Below are positions 38,568-48,269 of a stretch of 64,000 nt of DNA, piece after piece. The stretch comes from Salinisphaera sp. GTDB lineage: Bacteria; Pseudomonadota; Gammaproteobacteria; Nevskiales; Salinisphaeraceae. The notes under the pieces were generated by a model, which saw only the letters and a program-made list of their open reading frames with translations, was not told the DNA's origin and ran no database searches. The position numbers and the translations under genes were made by a program. The stretch spans positions 1-64,000 of the forward strand of contig JAQIBT010000127.1 in the NCBI GenBank assembly GCA_027858915.1, in the 5' to 3' direction. Positions within the stretch are counted from its first letter, which is position 1. Every line of letters starts with the position of its first letter.

Positions 38568-40064
38568 TCATCGTCGCCAGAATTCAGGCGTGAATATGAC
38601 GAGCAGCGTAAAAATCTCCAGCCGCCCGCCAATCATCGCCACAATGAGAAACCATTTCGCCGCTCCCGGTAGCGGACTGAAGTTCGATGCCGCAGCGCCT
38701 AATGCGGGCCCCGCGTTGTTGATACAGGCGGCGACGGTCGAGAATGCTGTCAAACCGTTCAGCCCGATCGCCATGAGGATCAGCACCATGACCGCATAAC
38801 CCGCAACATAAAGGAAGAAGAACGCCCAGACGCCGCGCAGAATAGACTCTGACAGCACACGGTTTTCCAGCTTCACTGCGAACGCAGCGTTCGGGTGCAC
38901 GATTGCCCTCAGTTCTCGCCAGGTCTGTTTCAGGATCAACACCAGCCGAACGATCTTGATCCCGCCGGAGGTCGATCCCGCACAACCGCCCAAACAAGCG
39001 AGCAGCATCAACAGGATCGGAATAAAACTCGGCCACTGCGAGAAATTTGCGCTGCCGAAGCCGGTATCGGTCATGATCGATACCACCTGAAAAGTGCCCT
39101 GGATGAGCGCGTCCTTGATCGAGCCATAGGTCCCGTGCAGGTAGAGCGTCGCTGCCACGAGCAAACTGGCGCCTCCCATGATCAGCGCATAAAAGCGCAG
39201 CTCGATATTACGCAGGTACGGCAGCAGACTGCCGTTGCGCCAGCAGATGAAGTGCAGCGAGAAGCTCGCACCGGACACGAACATGAAAAAGATGGATGCA
39301 ATCAGAATGGGATTGCTGTGGAAATGCGCCATGCTGTCGTCGTAGTTGGCGAAACCGCCTGTCGCAAGCGTGCCGAAGGCAAGGGTGATCGCATCGAACG
39401 GGTTCATGCCAAGCAGCCAATAAGTGCCCGCGCACGCCAGGGTAATCGTGGTGTAGGTCCACCACAGTGCCGAGGCGGTCTTCTTGATGCGAGGGGCCAG
39501 CTTGTCGTCTTTGATCGGGCCGGGGGTTTCGGCCTTGACGAGCTGCATGCCGCCGGTGCCGAGCATCGGCAGTATGGCGACGGCGAGCACGATGATGCCC
39601 ATGCCGCCAATCCAGTGCAGCCACTCGCGCCAGAAGAGAATCGCATGCGGCAAGGTATCGAGGCCGACAATCACGGTGGCGCCGGTGGTGGTCAGCCCTG
39701 AAACCGATTCGAATGCTGCGTCTGTTAAGGCCAGGGCGGGACGCGTCGCCAGCAGCAGCGGTAGCGCGCCGAACAGGCCCAGCACGGTCCAGAACAGGCT
39801 GACGATCAGAAAACCGTCGCGAATCTTCATGTCCCGCGACACGCGGCGCACCGGGAACCACAACGCCACGCCGGTCGAGAACGCGATGAGGAACGATACG
39901 CCGAACGCCTCCATCCCGCCGTCGCCATAGATCAGGCCGATGACCACGGGTATGAGCATCGTCGCCGAAAAGAAGATCAGCAATACACCCAGAACACGCT
40001 GCACGACCGCCCAAGGATGATCGACAATCAGAAAACGCTGGCTTTTCACCACGGCTTTTCGCAA
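38568..40064 (-). CDS. trkH: Trk-type potassium uptake membrane protein
   Basis: Potassium-translocating subunit of 498 residues in the inner membrane, with four pore repeats. The selectivity-filter segments are LTTTGATV, LATGGFAN, MTDTGFGSA and NNAGPALGAA. The frame opens at a TTG (40064) without a clear ribosome site; GTG codons at 40052 and 40049 are equally possible starts. It usually works with the cytoplasmic NAD-binding TrkA, which is not in this window. It is divergent from the kdp locus, so two potassium systems share the intervening region. Confidence 0.93.
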   Translation of the reverse strand: MRKAVVKSQRFLIVDHPWAVVQRVLGVLLIFFSATMLIPVVIGLIYGDGGMEAFGVSFLIAFSTGVALWFPVRRVSRDMKIRDGFLIVSLFWTVLGLFGALPLLLATRPALALTDAAFESVSGLTTTGATVIVGLDTLPHAILFWREWLHWIGGMGIIVLAVAILPMLGTGGMQLVKAETPGPIKDDKLAPRIKKTASALWWTYTTITLACAGTYWLLGMNPFDAITLAFGTLATGGFANYDDSMAHFHSNPILIASIFFMFVSGASFSLHFICWRNGSLLPYLRNIELRFYALIMGGASLLVAATLYLHGTYGSIKDALIQGTFQVVSIMTDTGFGSANFSQWPSFIPILLMLLACLGGCAGSTSGGIKIVRLVLILKQTWRELRAIVHPNAAFAVKLENRVLSESILRGVWAFFFLYVAGYAVMVLILMAIGLNGLTAFSTVAACINNAGPALGAAASNFSPLPGAAKWFLIVAMIGGRLEIFTLLVIFTPEFWRR

Positions 40065-40200
40065 ATCGGAAACAAGGGCCGAAGTCTCGCCCGCGCGGCT
40101 GTTTAAATGCCGTAGTCAAAATGACCAAGCGTTGTAAAAAATCTGTATACGAGCGACCGCGGCGCTATGGCGATAGCGGATCGACCTACCCGCCAAACTA

Positions 40201-40249
40201 TTGTTTATGCGTCGGTAAATCGACTGTTTATCGCTTGTTTACGCGATAA
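40201..40249 (+). promoter_or_regulatory. Candidate KdpE operator region upstream of kdp
   Basis: Three TGTTTA repeats (40202-40207, 40225-40230, 40236-40241) lie in the trkH-kdp gap, the last two within an inverted repeat TTATCGC (40228-40234) and GCGATAA (40243-40249). KdpE binds an AT-rich repeat region upstream of kdpF in other bacteria. Position and symmetry suggest the same role, and divergent trkH might also respond. Confidence 0.4.
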
Positions 40250-40325
40250 GCGGCGATTGGATATCGCTTTTAAACAGACCCCTGGCCGAGCACCCACTCA
40301 TCGATTCAATCATGAGGAGCAATCG

Positions 40326-40409
40326 ATGAGCGTCGTTATATATGGTCTCGGGCTGGCCTGTTTTGGCGTGTTGTTTGCCGTGGTCGCGGCCTGTGAGCGT
40401 CTGTCATGA
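40326..40409 (+). CDS. Small single-helix membrane protein upstream of kdpF
   Basis: Tiny ORF of 27 residues, MSVVIYGLGLACFGVLFAVV followed by AACERLS, one hydrophobic helix with a charged end. An AGGAGC ribosome site stands 5 bases before the ATG, and its TGA overlaps the kdpF ATG (ATGA). Small proteins of this type with an R/D-rich tail are often found before kdpF, but no function is established to my knowledge. The strong ribosome site and coupling argue it is translated. Confidence 0.7.
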   Translation: MSVVIYGLGLACFGVLFAVVAACERLS

Positions 40410-40498
40410 GCGGCGTGCTCGGCATCATCGTGATCGCGGCGGCGGTGGGCAGCTTCGGCTACCTCGTCTACGTGATCGTGCGTCCCGACCGGTTCTAG
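40406..40498 (+). CDS. kdpF: Potassium-transporting ATPase small subunit KdpF
   Basis: Membrane peptide of 30 residues (MSGVLGIIVIAAAVGSFGYL, then VYVIVRPDRF). The C-terminal RPDRF is typical of KdpF, which stabilises the KdpABC complex. It starts inside the stop of the preceding small ORF and ends 10 bases before kdpA. It is intact although its partners kdpA, kdpB and kdpC are not. Confidence 0.9.
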   Translation: MSGVLGIIVIAAAVGSFGYLVYVIVRPDRF

Positions 40499-40508
40499 GA
40501 GAAGCGCG

Positions 40509-42174
40509 ATGACCTGGCTATTTCCAATCACCGTGCTGGCGGTGCTGATCGGTGTGTCATGGCAGCTGGGACGGTACATGCACCGGGCCATGGCGCCGGC
40601 GGCCCCGGGCTCGATACGTAATCGCGGCGAAGCCTTTGCCGTGGCCGTGATCGGCTCGCGCGCCGCCGCGGACCAAGACTGGAAGCGCTATGCGCTTTCC
40701 ATGCTGGTGTTCAATCTCGGCTGTTCACGCTGGCCTACCTGATCTTCGTGGTCCAGGGCGGGCTGCCGCTGAATCCGGACGGCAAGACCGGGCTCTCGCC
40801 GGATCTGGCGTTCAATACGGCGGCCAGCTTCACCAGCAATACCAATCTGCAGCATTATTCGGGCGAGCAGTCGCTGTCGTATCTGACGCAGTTGACCGCC
40901 ATCATGTGGCTGCAGTTCGTATCCGCGGCCACCGGTATCGCGGCCGTCACCGCACTTTGTCGGGCGCTGGCCGGCGAACCCAAGGTCGGCAATTTCTATC
41001 GCGACCTCGCGCGGGCAACGGCTCTGATTTTGTTGCCGTTGTCGTTTCTGCTGGCGCTGGCTCTGGTGTTCCTCGGCCTGCCGATGACGTTTCAGGGCGC
41101 GGCCGTGGCGCATACGCTGGAAGGCGCGGTACAGACCATCGCACGCGGCCCGGTTGCCGCGGTGGTTGCGATCAAGCAACTCGGCACCAACGGCGGCGGC
41201 TTTTTCGGGCCCAATTCGTCACATCCGCTGGAGAACACCGTCTTCGTGTCGAACGTGCTTGAGAACATGGCGATTCGGCTGATCCCGATGGCCACCGTGT
41301 GGATGTTCGGCCGGATTACAAAGCACCGGCGTCACGCCGCTGTGGTATTCGCAGTCATGCTCGTGATGCTGGTGGCGCTGGCCGGCTTGGCCACGTTCAC
41401 CGAGCAGGCGCCCACGCGGGCGCTCGATAATCTGCCGGTGGCCACCGCGCCGAATCGGGAAGGCAAGGAACTGCGCTTCGGAGAAGCGGCCGGGCCGTTG
41501 TGGGCGGTATCCACGACCGCGACCTCCAACGGTTCGGTGAACGCGATGCACGATCGCTCAATCCGCTGACCGGGCTCATGCCGATGATCGGCATGTGGCT
41601 CAACGTCATTTTCGGCGGGGTCGGCGTCGGGTTCATCAACATGTTCGTGTTCATTGTGGTGACGGTGTTTCTCGCCGGCCTGATGGTCGGGCGCACGCCG
41701 GAATATCTGAACCGCAAGGTCGAAGCCCGGGAGATGAAGCTGGCCACCCTGACCCTGCTCGTGCATCCGCTGTGCATCGTCGGCGGTGCGGCACTGTTCG
41801 TGCTCACCGGCTGGGGGCCGACCACGGTCAACAACTCGTGCAGTCACGGCCTGTCGGAAATCATCTACGAGTTCTCGTCGGCCGCGGCCAACAACGGCTC
41901 GGGTTTCGAAGGTCTGGGCGACAACGCCGCCCCCTGGAACATCGCGACCGGCATGGTGATGCTGTTGGCTCGTTTTATTCCGATCATCGTGCCGCTGGCC
42001 ATCGCGGCCCCGCTGGCCGGCAAGCGTCATGTTCCGGATAGCACGGGCACTTTTCGCGTGGACACGCCGCTGTTCGGCGTACTGCTTCTGGCCACGGTCG
42101 TAATCGTCGGCGCATTGCTTTTCATGCCGCTCGGCGTTCTGGGGCCGATCGCTGAATACCTGGGTGGACAATGA
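40509..42174 (+). pseudogene. kdpA: Potassium-transporting ATPase subunit A, two frameshifts
   Basis: Potassium-channel-like subunit of the KdpFABC pump, about 555 residues if repaired. The first 72 codons read MTWLFPITVLAVLIGVSWQL to FNLG. A one-base loss near 40720 moves the frame to LFTLAYLIFVVQGGLPLNPDG. A second one-base loss near 41553 follows SNGSVNAMHD and moves to SLNPLTGLMPMIGMWL. All family segments are otherwise present (TNGGGFFGPNSSHP, GRTPEYLNRKVEAREMK, NNGSGFEGL). Adding two bases restores a length divisible by three. As it stands the product is truncated after 77 residues. Recent decay or base-call error are both possible. Confidence 0.88.
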
Positions 42175-44283
42175 CCATGAGTAATTCTCGGAACACAAAC
42201 AAGCGTAAGGGCCAGGCCGCCTCACAGGCCCTGATCGACCCCAGTACCCTGCCCAGCACCTTGCTGCGCGGTGTGACCATGCTCGATCCGCGGGTGATGG
42301 TTCGCAATCCGGTGATGTTCGTCACCGAGATCGGTGCGGTGCTCACCACGCTCTATCTCATCGCGGCATTGCTGGGCGATGCGAGTTCAGCCGGCAGTAC
42401 GGCGTATCGGGTGGTGCTGGCGTTCATGCTCTGGGCCACGGTCTATCTGGCCAATATCGCCGAGGCGCTGGCCGAAGCGCGCGGCAAGGCCCAGGCACAG
42501 AATCTGCGCGGCGCGCGCCAGGATCTGCAGGCGCGAAGGCTGCCGGCGAACGGCGGTTATCGCGACGCGGCGCAGGCCGAGGAGGCGCCCGCTGCGGCGC
42601 TGCAGCCGGGCGATCGGATCGTGGTGGACGCCGGCGAGCTGATCGCCGCCGACGGTGATGTGGTCGAAGGCATCGCCTCGGTCGACGAATCGGCCATCAC
42701 TGGCGAATCGGCACCGGTTATCCGCGAAGCCGGCGGCGATCGGTCGGCGGTGACCGGCGGTGACCGGCGGCACCCGCGTGCTTTCGGACTGGATCGTGGT
42801 CGAAGTCACCACCAAGCCGGGCGAATCTTTCCTCGATCGCATGATTTCGATGGTCGAAGGCGCGGATCGCCAGAAAACGCCCAATGAGATCACACTCACC
42901 ATCGTGCTGGCCGGGTTCACGCTCATGTTTCTGATCGTGTGCGTGGGCTTGTATCCGCTGGCGGGGTATTTCAACGCCACGCTCGATATCCCGACGCTGG
43001 TGGCGCTGCTGGTCTGTCTCATTCCGACGACCATTGGGGCCTTGCTCGCCGCCATCGGTATCGCCGGCATGGCCCGGCTCGGCGCACACAAGGTGCTGGC
43101 AATGAGCGGGCGCGCGGTCGAGGCGGCGGGGGATGCCGATGTGCTGCTGCTGGACAAGACCGGCACGATCACTTTCGGCAACCGACAGGCCGATGCGTTC
43201 ATACCGGCCGAAGGTGTCAAGGAATCGGAACTGGCGGAGCTGGCCGAGCTGGCCGAGCTGGCCGACGAAACCCCGGAAGGCCGGAGCATCGTCGAGCTGG
43301 CACGTAGCCGCTACGACCTCCCCGAACGCGAGGCCGCCGATGTCGAAGGCGAAGTAATCGCATTCTCGGCAAACACCCGGATGAGCGGCCTGGACTTGGC
43401 TGATCGGCGTATCCGCAAAGGCGCGGCCAGCCAGATCACCGCGTGGGTGAAGGAAAACGGGGGCTCGGTACCGGGCACGCTGGATCGCGTGGTGTACCGC
43501 ATATCGGAATCCGGCGGCACGCCGCTGGTGGTGGCGGACGCACAGCGGGTACTCGGGGTGATTCATCTCAAGGACATCGTCAAACCCGAGATCAAGGAAC
43601 GTTTTGCCGAACTGCGCGAAATGGGCGTGACCACGGTCATGGTCACCGGCGACAACGCCACCACGGCCGCAGCGATCGCGGCCGAGGCCGGCGTCGACGA
43701 TTTTCTTGCCGAGGCCACGCCGGAGGCCAAGCTCGATCTCATTCGGGACTATCAGGCCAAGGGCCATCTCGTAGCCATGACCGGCGACGGCACGAACGAT
43801 GCGCCGGCGCTGGCGCAGGCCGATGTCGCGGTCGCCATGAACACCGGCACCCAGGCCGCCAAGGAAGCCGGCAACATGATCGATCTGGATTCGAGCCCGA
43901 CCAAACTGATCAGCGTGGTCCAGGTCGGCAAGCAGATGCTGATGACACGCGGCTCGCTGACCACGTTCTCGATCGCCAACGATGTCGCCAAATACTTCGC
44001 CATTCTGCCGGCGATCTTTGTGGTGGCGCTGCCCCAGATCGCGGCACTCAATGTCATCCATCTGCATACGCCGCGTTCGGCCATCCTCTCGGCCGTCATC
44101 TTTAATGCGCTGGTGATACCGGGGTTGATCCCGATCGCGCTCAAGGGCGTGGCTTATCGCGCGGTTTCCGCGGATGCCCTGTTATCGCGCAACCTCTTGA
44201 TCTACGGGCTCGGCGGGCTGGTCACGCCGTTCGTGGGGATCAAGATCATCGACCTGATACTGACCGCCTGTGGTCTGGGTTAG
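42171..44283 (+). pseudogene. kdpB: Potassium-transporting ATPase subunit B, frameshift by 10-bp duplication
   Basis: P-type ATPase subunit of the Kdp pump, 700 residues if repaired. The ATG overlaps the kdpA stop (ATGA). The N-terminal helices and the TGES motif (SAITGESAPVIREAGG) are read correctly. A perfect tandem duplication of TGACCGGCGG (42751-42760 and 42761-42770) then shifts the frame. Removing one copy joins DRSAVTGG to [12 protein letters not shown] and gives an uninterrupted frame with the phosphorylation motif DKTGTITFG and [17 protein letters not shown]. The current product would lack the phosphorylation and nucleotide domains. Confidence 0.9.
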
Positions 44284-44296
44284 AAAGGAGTTCGTC

Positions 44297-44870
44297 ATGA
44301 TTGAAGAACTGATGGCCACAAGCCGATTGATGCTCGCCAGCCTAATCGTCTGCAGTGTGATCTATCCGGCCGCCCTCTGGGCCATCGCGCAGGGCGCGGT
44401 GCCCGGCCGGGCCAACGCCAGCCTGGTCATGAATGATGGTCAGGTCGTGGGCTCCAGCCAGATCGCGCAGGCGTTCAGCCAGCCGCGTTATTTCTGGCCG
44501 CGTCCCTCGGCCGTGGATTACGCGGCCAACGCCGCCGGCGGCTCCAACTGGTCGCCCACCAACGACAAGATCACGGCGCGGGCGCGCGCTCATCGCACCG
44601 CTCGGCGCCACGCCGGCTGACCCGGTGCCGGCAGATCTGGTGACCGCCTCTGGTTCCGGCCTCGACCCGGATATTTCGGTAGCCGCGGCACACTACCAGG
44701 CCGATCGCGTAGCCAAGGCCCGCGGGATCGTGCTTAGCGACGTGGAGGCCCTGATCGCGCGCGCTACCCGCGAGCGTTGGACCGTACCCCTGGGCGGTGC
44801 GCCAGTGGTCAATGTGCTGGCCCTGAATATGGCGCTCGACCAGGCCGGATCGAGCGGCGCAACACGGTAG
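44297..44870 (+). pseudogene. kdpC: Potassium-transporting ATPase subunit C, frameshifted
   Basis: Accessory subunit of the Kdp pump, about 191 residues if repaired. The N-terminal helix and [21 protein letters not shown], then [18 protein letters not shown], read in one frame. The conserved C-terminal half ([34 protein letters not shown]) is one base out of phase. The lesion lies in the run of alternating G and C at 44573-44590, as a one-base gain or a two-base loss. It starts 13 bases after kdpB with an AAAGGAG site and ends 9 bases before kdpD. Confidence 0.88.
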
Positions 44871-44879
44871 ACTGCGGCC

Positions 44880-47555
44880 ATGTCGTCCCCGACTTCCGAT
44901 CAACGTCCGAATCCCGATGCGCTGCTCGAGGCCACGCGCGAAGCGCACGACGAATCGGGTCGGGGGCGGCTCAAGATCTTTCTCGGCGCCGCGCCGGGCG
45001 TCGGCAAGACGTATGAAATGCTGACCGAAGCCGCGGCGCTGGCGCGCTCGGGTGTGCGCGTGCTGGCCGGCCTGGTCGAAACCCACGGCCGGCGCGAAAC
45101 CGAAGCCTTGCTGCGCGGCATCCCCCTGGTGCCGCGGCGGCGGCTTCGTTATCGGGGTCGGCATTTCGAGGAACTCGATCTCGATGCGGTATTGCGTGCG
45201 GCGCCGGACCTGGCGCTGATCGACGAACTGGCGCACAGCAATATCCCGGGCAGCCGCCACGAAAAACGCTGGCAGGACATCGAGGAACTGCTGAATGCCG
45301 GTATCGATGTATTCACGACGCTCAACATCCAGCATCTGGCCTCGCTCAACGATGTGGTGGCCCAGATCAGCCGAGTGCGCGTGCGTGAGACCGTGCCCGA
45401 CAGCGTGCTCGAGGCAGCCGATAGCATCGAGATAGTGGATCTGCCGCCGGACGAACTGATCCAGCGTCTGCATGAAGGCAAGGTCTATGTGCCCGATCAG
45501 GCCGCACGCGCGGTCGAACATTTCTTTTCCCGAGGCAATCTGGCGGCGCTGCGGGAAATCGCGCTGCGAGCGGCGGCCGAGCGGGTGGATGCCGATGTAA
45601 GAAATCACCTGCGCGCCCGCGCGGAAGCAGGTATCTGGCCAACCCAGGAGCGCCTGCTCGTGGTGGTCGGCGAAGGGCCGGCCGCAGAATCCATGGTGCG
45701 GCTGGGCAAGCGGCTGGCCGAGCGCCGGCAGGCCTCATGGATCGCCGCGCATGTCAGACGCGGCACCGCTGCCGCCGAGCAAGCCAAAGGGGTGGACGAT
45801 GCATTGCGTCTCGCCGAGAGCCTGGGTGGCGAAGTCGCCACCATCTCGGGCGTGGACCTGGTGGCCGAGATCAAGGCCTTTGCCCGCAACCAGAACGTGA
45901 CCGAGATCCTGGTCGGGCGCTCGCAGCGGCCGCTGCGATGGTTCGCGTTTCGCCGCTCACTGGCCGGCACGCTGCTGCGTGAAGCCAACGAGTTCACGGT
46001 GACCCTGGCGCCGCGGCCCGAGGGCGCGTCAGCCAAGCGCGGCGCCGTGATGCGCAAACCGACCTCGGTGCGATGGCTCGATGCCGCGGATATCGGCTGG
46101 GTGGCGGCCACCAGCGCGGTTTCGGCGGCGCTCGCATGGCCGCTCTCGCTGGTGGTGGATACCGGTTCGTTGTCGCTGATTTTCGTGTGTTCGGTATTGC
46201 TGGTGGCGGTACGCCGGGGCATTGGCGCAGCGGTCGCGGCGAGCCTGGTTTGTTTTCTGATCTTCAATTTCCTGTTCACCGATCCGCGGCTCACGCTGAC
46301 GGTCTACAGCACCCACGACATCCTGACGCTGGTATTTTTCTTGATCGTCTCGCTGATCGCCGGCAGTCAGGCGGCGCGCATACGCACGCAGATGACCCTG
46401 ATCCGCACCGCGAGCGAGCGGCATGCGCGGCTCTACGATTTCTCGCGCCGGATCGCCGGGGCCGTAGGTCCGGTGGATCTGGCCTGGACGATCACCGAAT
46501 ATCTGGAAACCGCGCTCGGACTACAGAGTCTGGTGCTTTACCCGGATGCCGACGGCCGACTGGCCCACGTCGCGGGTGACGGCGGCAGCGAAGGGCTGGT
46601 TGACGTGGATTACATCGCCGCCCGCTGGGTGTACGAGCACAATATGCCGGCCGGGCGCGGCACGGGCACGCTGCCGCGATCCCGCTGGTTTTTCGTGCCG
46701 TTACGCGGGAGCGACGAAATGCTGGCCGTCGTCGGGGTGGCCTGGACGGATCGAAAGCAACGCCTGGATGTCGAAGAACAGCGCCTGCTGTTCGCAGTGC
46801 GCGATCAGGCAGCGGTGGCGCTCGGCCGTTCCCGACTCGCCGCCGAGATCGAATCGGCCCAGTTCGCACAGGAAACCGCGCGTCTGCGTGCGGCGCTGTT
46901 GTCATCGGTATCGCATGATCTGCGTACGCCGCTGTCCTCGATCATCGGCAGCACGGCGCTGCTGCGCGATCGATTCGATCAGCTGGACGCCGAGGAACGG
47001 CTGGAATTGCTGGACGGCACGATCGACGAAGCCACCCGGCTTGATCGCTTCGTGCAGAACCTGCTGGACATGACGCGCGTCGGTTACGGCGCACTCATGC
47101 CCGAGCTCAAACCCTGTCCGATCCGCCCGGAAGTCGAGGCCGCGTGGCTGTCGCTCGGCGCTCCGGTGAGCCAGAACCTCAAGTTCGATATCGCCTACAA
47201 TGCACGCGTCGTGCTGGCCGATGCCACGCTGCTGCGGCGGGTCCTGGCCAACCTGCTCGACAACGCGGCAAAGTATGCGCCGGCCGCAAGCGAAATCGTC
47301 ATCGAAACCCGGGCTGCGGACGATGAAGTCACGATCGCGATCTGCGATCCCGGGCCCGGCATTCCCGCGGCCGAACAATCGCGTGTCTTTGATATGTTCT
47401 ATCGCGTGGAACAGGCGGATCGCAGCGCGCCGGGCACCGGGCTGGGACTGGCGATCTGCAAGGAGTTGACCGAGATCATGGGGGGACATATTCGCGCCGT
47501 GTCGCCGGCCGTCGGCCCCGGTACACGCATCGAGGTCAGCTTGCCATCGCCATAA
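44880..47555 (+). CDS. kdpD: Sensor histidine kinase KdpD
   Basis: Osmotic and potassium-responsive histidine kinase of 891 residues. In order: the KdpD domain with Walker A GAAPGVGKT (36-44) and DELAHSN; a universal-stress-protein-like domain (LLVVVGEGPAAESMVRLGKR); four membrane helices (around 400-500); a GAF-like domain; the phospho-acceptor His679 in SSVSHDLRTPLSSIIGS; and the ATPase domain (NLLDNAAKYAP, DPGPGIP, GTGLGLAICKEL). It is uninterrupted, unlike the pump genes before it. Its TAA overlaps the codon where kdpE should start. Confidence 0.95.
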   Translation: MSSPTSDQRPNPDALLEATREAHDESGRGRLKIFLGAAPGVGKTYEMLTEAAALARSGVRVLAGLVETHGRRETEALLRGIPLVPRRRLRYRGRHFEELDLDAVLRAAPDLALIDELAHSNIPGSRHEKRWQDIEELLNAGIDVFTTLNIQHLASLNDVVAQISRVRVRETVPDSVLEAADSIEIVDLPPDELIQRLHEGKVYVPDQAARAVEHFFSRGNLAALREIALRAAAERVDADVRNHLRARAEAGIWPTQERLLVVVGEGPAAESMVRLGKRLAERRQASWIAAHVRRGTAAAEQAKGVDDALRLAESLGGEVATISGVDLVAEIKAFARNQNVTEILVGRSQRPLRWFAFRRSLAGTLLREANEFTVTLAPRPEGASAKRGAVMRKPTSVRWLDAADIGWVAATSAVSAALAWPLSLVVDTGSLSLIFVCSVLLVAVRRGIGAAVAASLVCFLIFNFLFTDPRLTLTVYSTHDILTLVFFLIVSLIAGSQAARIRTQMTLIRTASERHARLYDFSRRIAGAVGPVDLAWTITEYLETALGLQSLVLYPDADGRLAHVAGDGGSEGLVDVDYIAARWVYEHNMPAGRGTGTLPRSRWFFVPLRGSDEMLAVVGVAWTDRKQRLDVEEQRLLFAVRDQAAVALGRSRLAAEIESAQFAQETARLRAALLSSVSHDLRTPLSSIIGSTALLRDRFDQLDAEERLELLDGTIDEATRLDRFVQNLLDMTRVGYGALMPELKPCPIRPEVEAAWLSLGAPVSQNLKFDIAYNARVVLADATLLRRVLANLLDNAAKYAPAASEIVIETRAADDEVTIAICDPGPGIPAAEQSRVFDMFYRVEQADRSAPGTGLGLAICKELTEIMGGHIRAVSPAVGPGTRIEVSLPSP

Positions 47556-48235
47556 AAGCACTCATCGTCGACGATGACCCCGGCATTCGCCGGTTTTTGC
47601 GCATCGGCCTCAAGACCGAGGGGTATGATGTGTTCGAAGCGACCTCCGGCAACGAGGCGCTGCGCGCGGTTTCGGCTCGTCGTCCGGACATCATCGTACT
47701 CGACCTCGGCTTGCCCGATGTCGACGGTCAGGAACTCCTGCCGGCCATTCGCGGCGTGAGCGACGCCGTACTGATCGTATTATCCGTCCGGGACGCCCAG
47801 CAAGAGAAAATCGCTGCGCTGGACGCAGGCGCCGACGATTACCTGACCAAACCGTTCGATTTCGCGGAACTGGCAGCGCGGCTGCGTGCCAATCGGCGCA
47901 AAGGTCTCAGCACGCCCAATCCGGCTATCCTTGAGTGCGGCGATCTAGCGCTCGACGATGCCGCTCACCGCGTGACGTGGAACGGTTCAAACGTTCGCTT
48001 GACGCCGAAAGAGTTCGATCTGCTTAAAGAGCTCATGCGCTATCCGGACAAGGTCGTATCCCACGCTCATCTTTTGGAGAAGCTCTGGGGCCACGTTCAC
48101 AGCGATGAGACCGCTTATTTGCGCGTCTATATACAACGACTGCGTCGCAAACTGATCGAGGTTGGGGCGAGCAAATATCTGATTGATAGCGAACCCGCGG
48201 TTGGATATCGCTTGAATACGTCGGGGCACCTGTAG
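47552..48235 (+). CDS. kdpE: Response regulator KdpE lacking a standard start codon
   Basis: OmpR-type activator of 227 residues. Family similarity starts at IKALIVDDDPGIRRFL, and the codon at the expected start (47552) is ATA, overlapping the kdpD stop as ATAA. A single G-to-A change from ATGA would produce this while leaving kdpD a stop codon. No ATG, GTG or TTG lies just upstream in frame; the next TTG (47597) would remove the acidic pocket. The receiver aspartate (VLDLGLPDVDG, about residue 51), the KPF lysine and the winged-helix domain (LTPKEFDLLKELMRYPDKVV) are intact. Either it starts at a rare ATA or it is a start-codon pseudogene. Confidence 0.8.
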   Translation: MKALIVDDDPGIRRFLRIGLKTEGYDVFEATSGNEALRAVSARRPDIIVLDLGLPDVDGQELLPAIRGVSDAVLIVLSVRDAQQEKIAALDAGADDYLTKPFDFAELAARLRANRRKGLSTPNPAILECGDLALDDAAHRVTWNGSNVRLTPKEFDLLKELMRYPDKVVSHAHLLEKLWGHVHSDETAYLRVYIQRLRRKLIEVGASKYLIDSEPAVGYRLNTSGHL

Positions 48236-48269
48236 TCGAAAGTCTGCTTCGGGTCGCGTTCGGACGTGC

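Noticed and set aside
40509-44870. Programmed ribosomal frameshifting in kdpA, kdpB and kdpC
   Set aside because: No slippery heptamers or downstream pseudoknots stand at the shift points, the shifts differ in direction, and one is plainly a 10-bp duplication.
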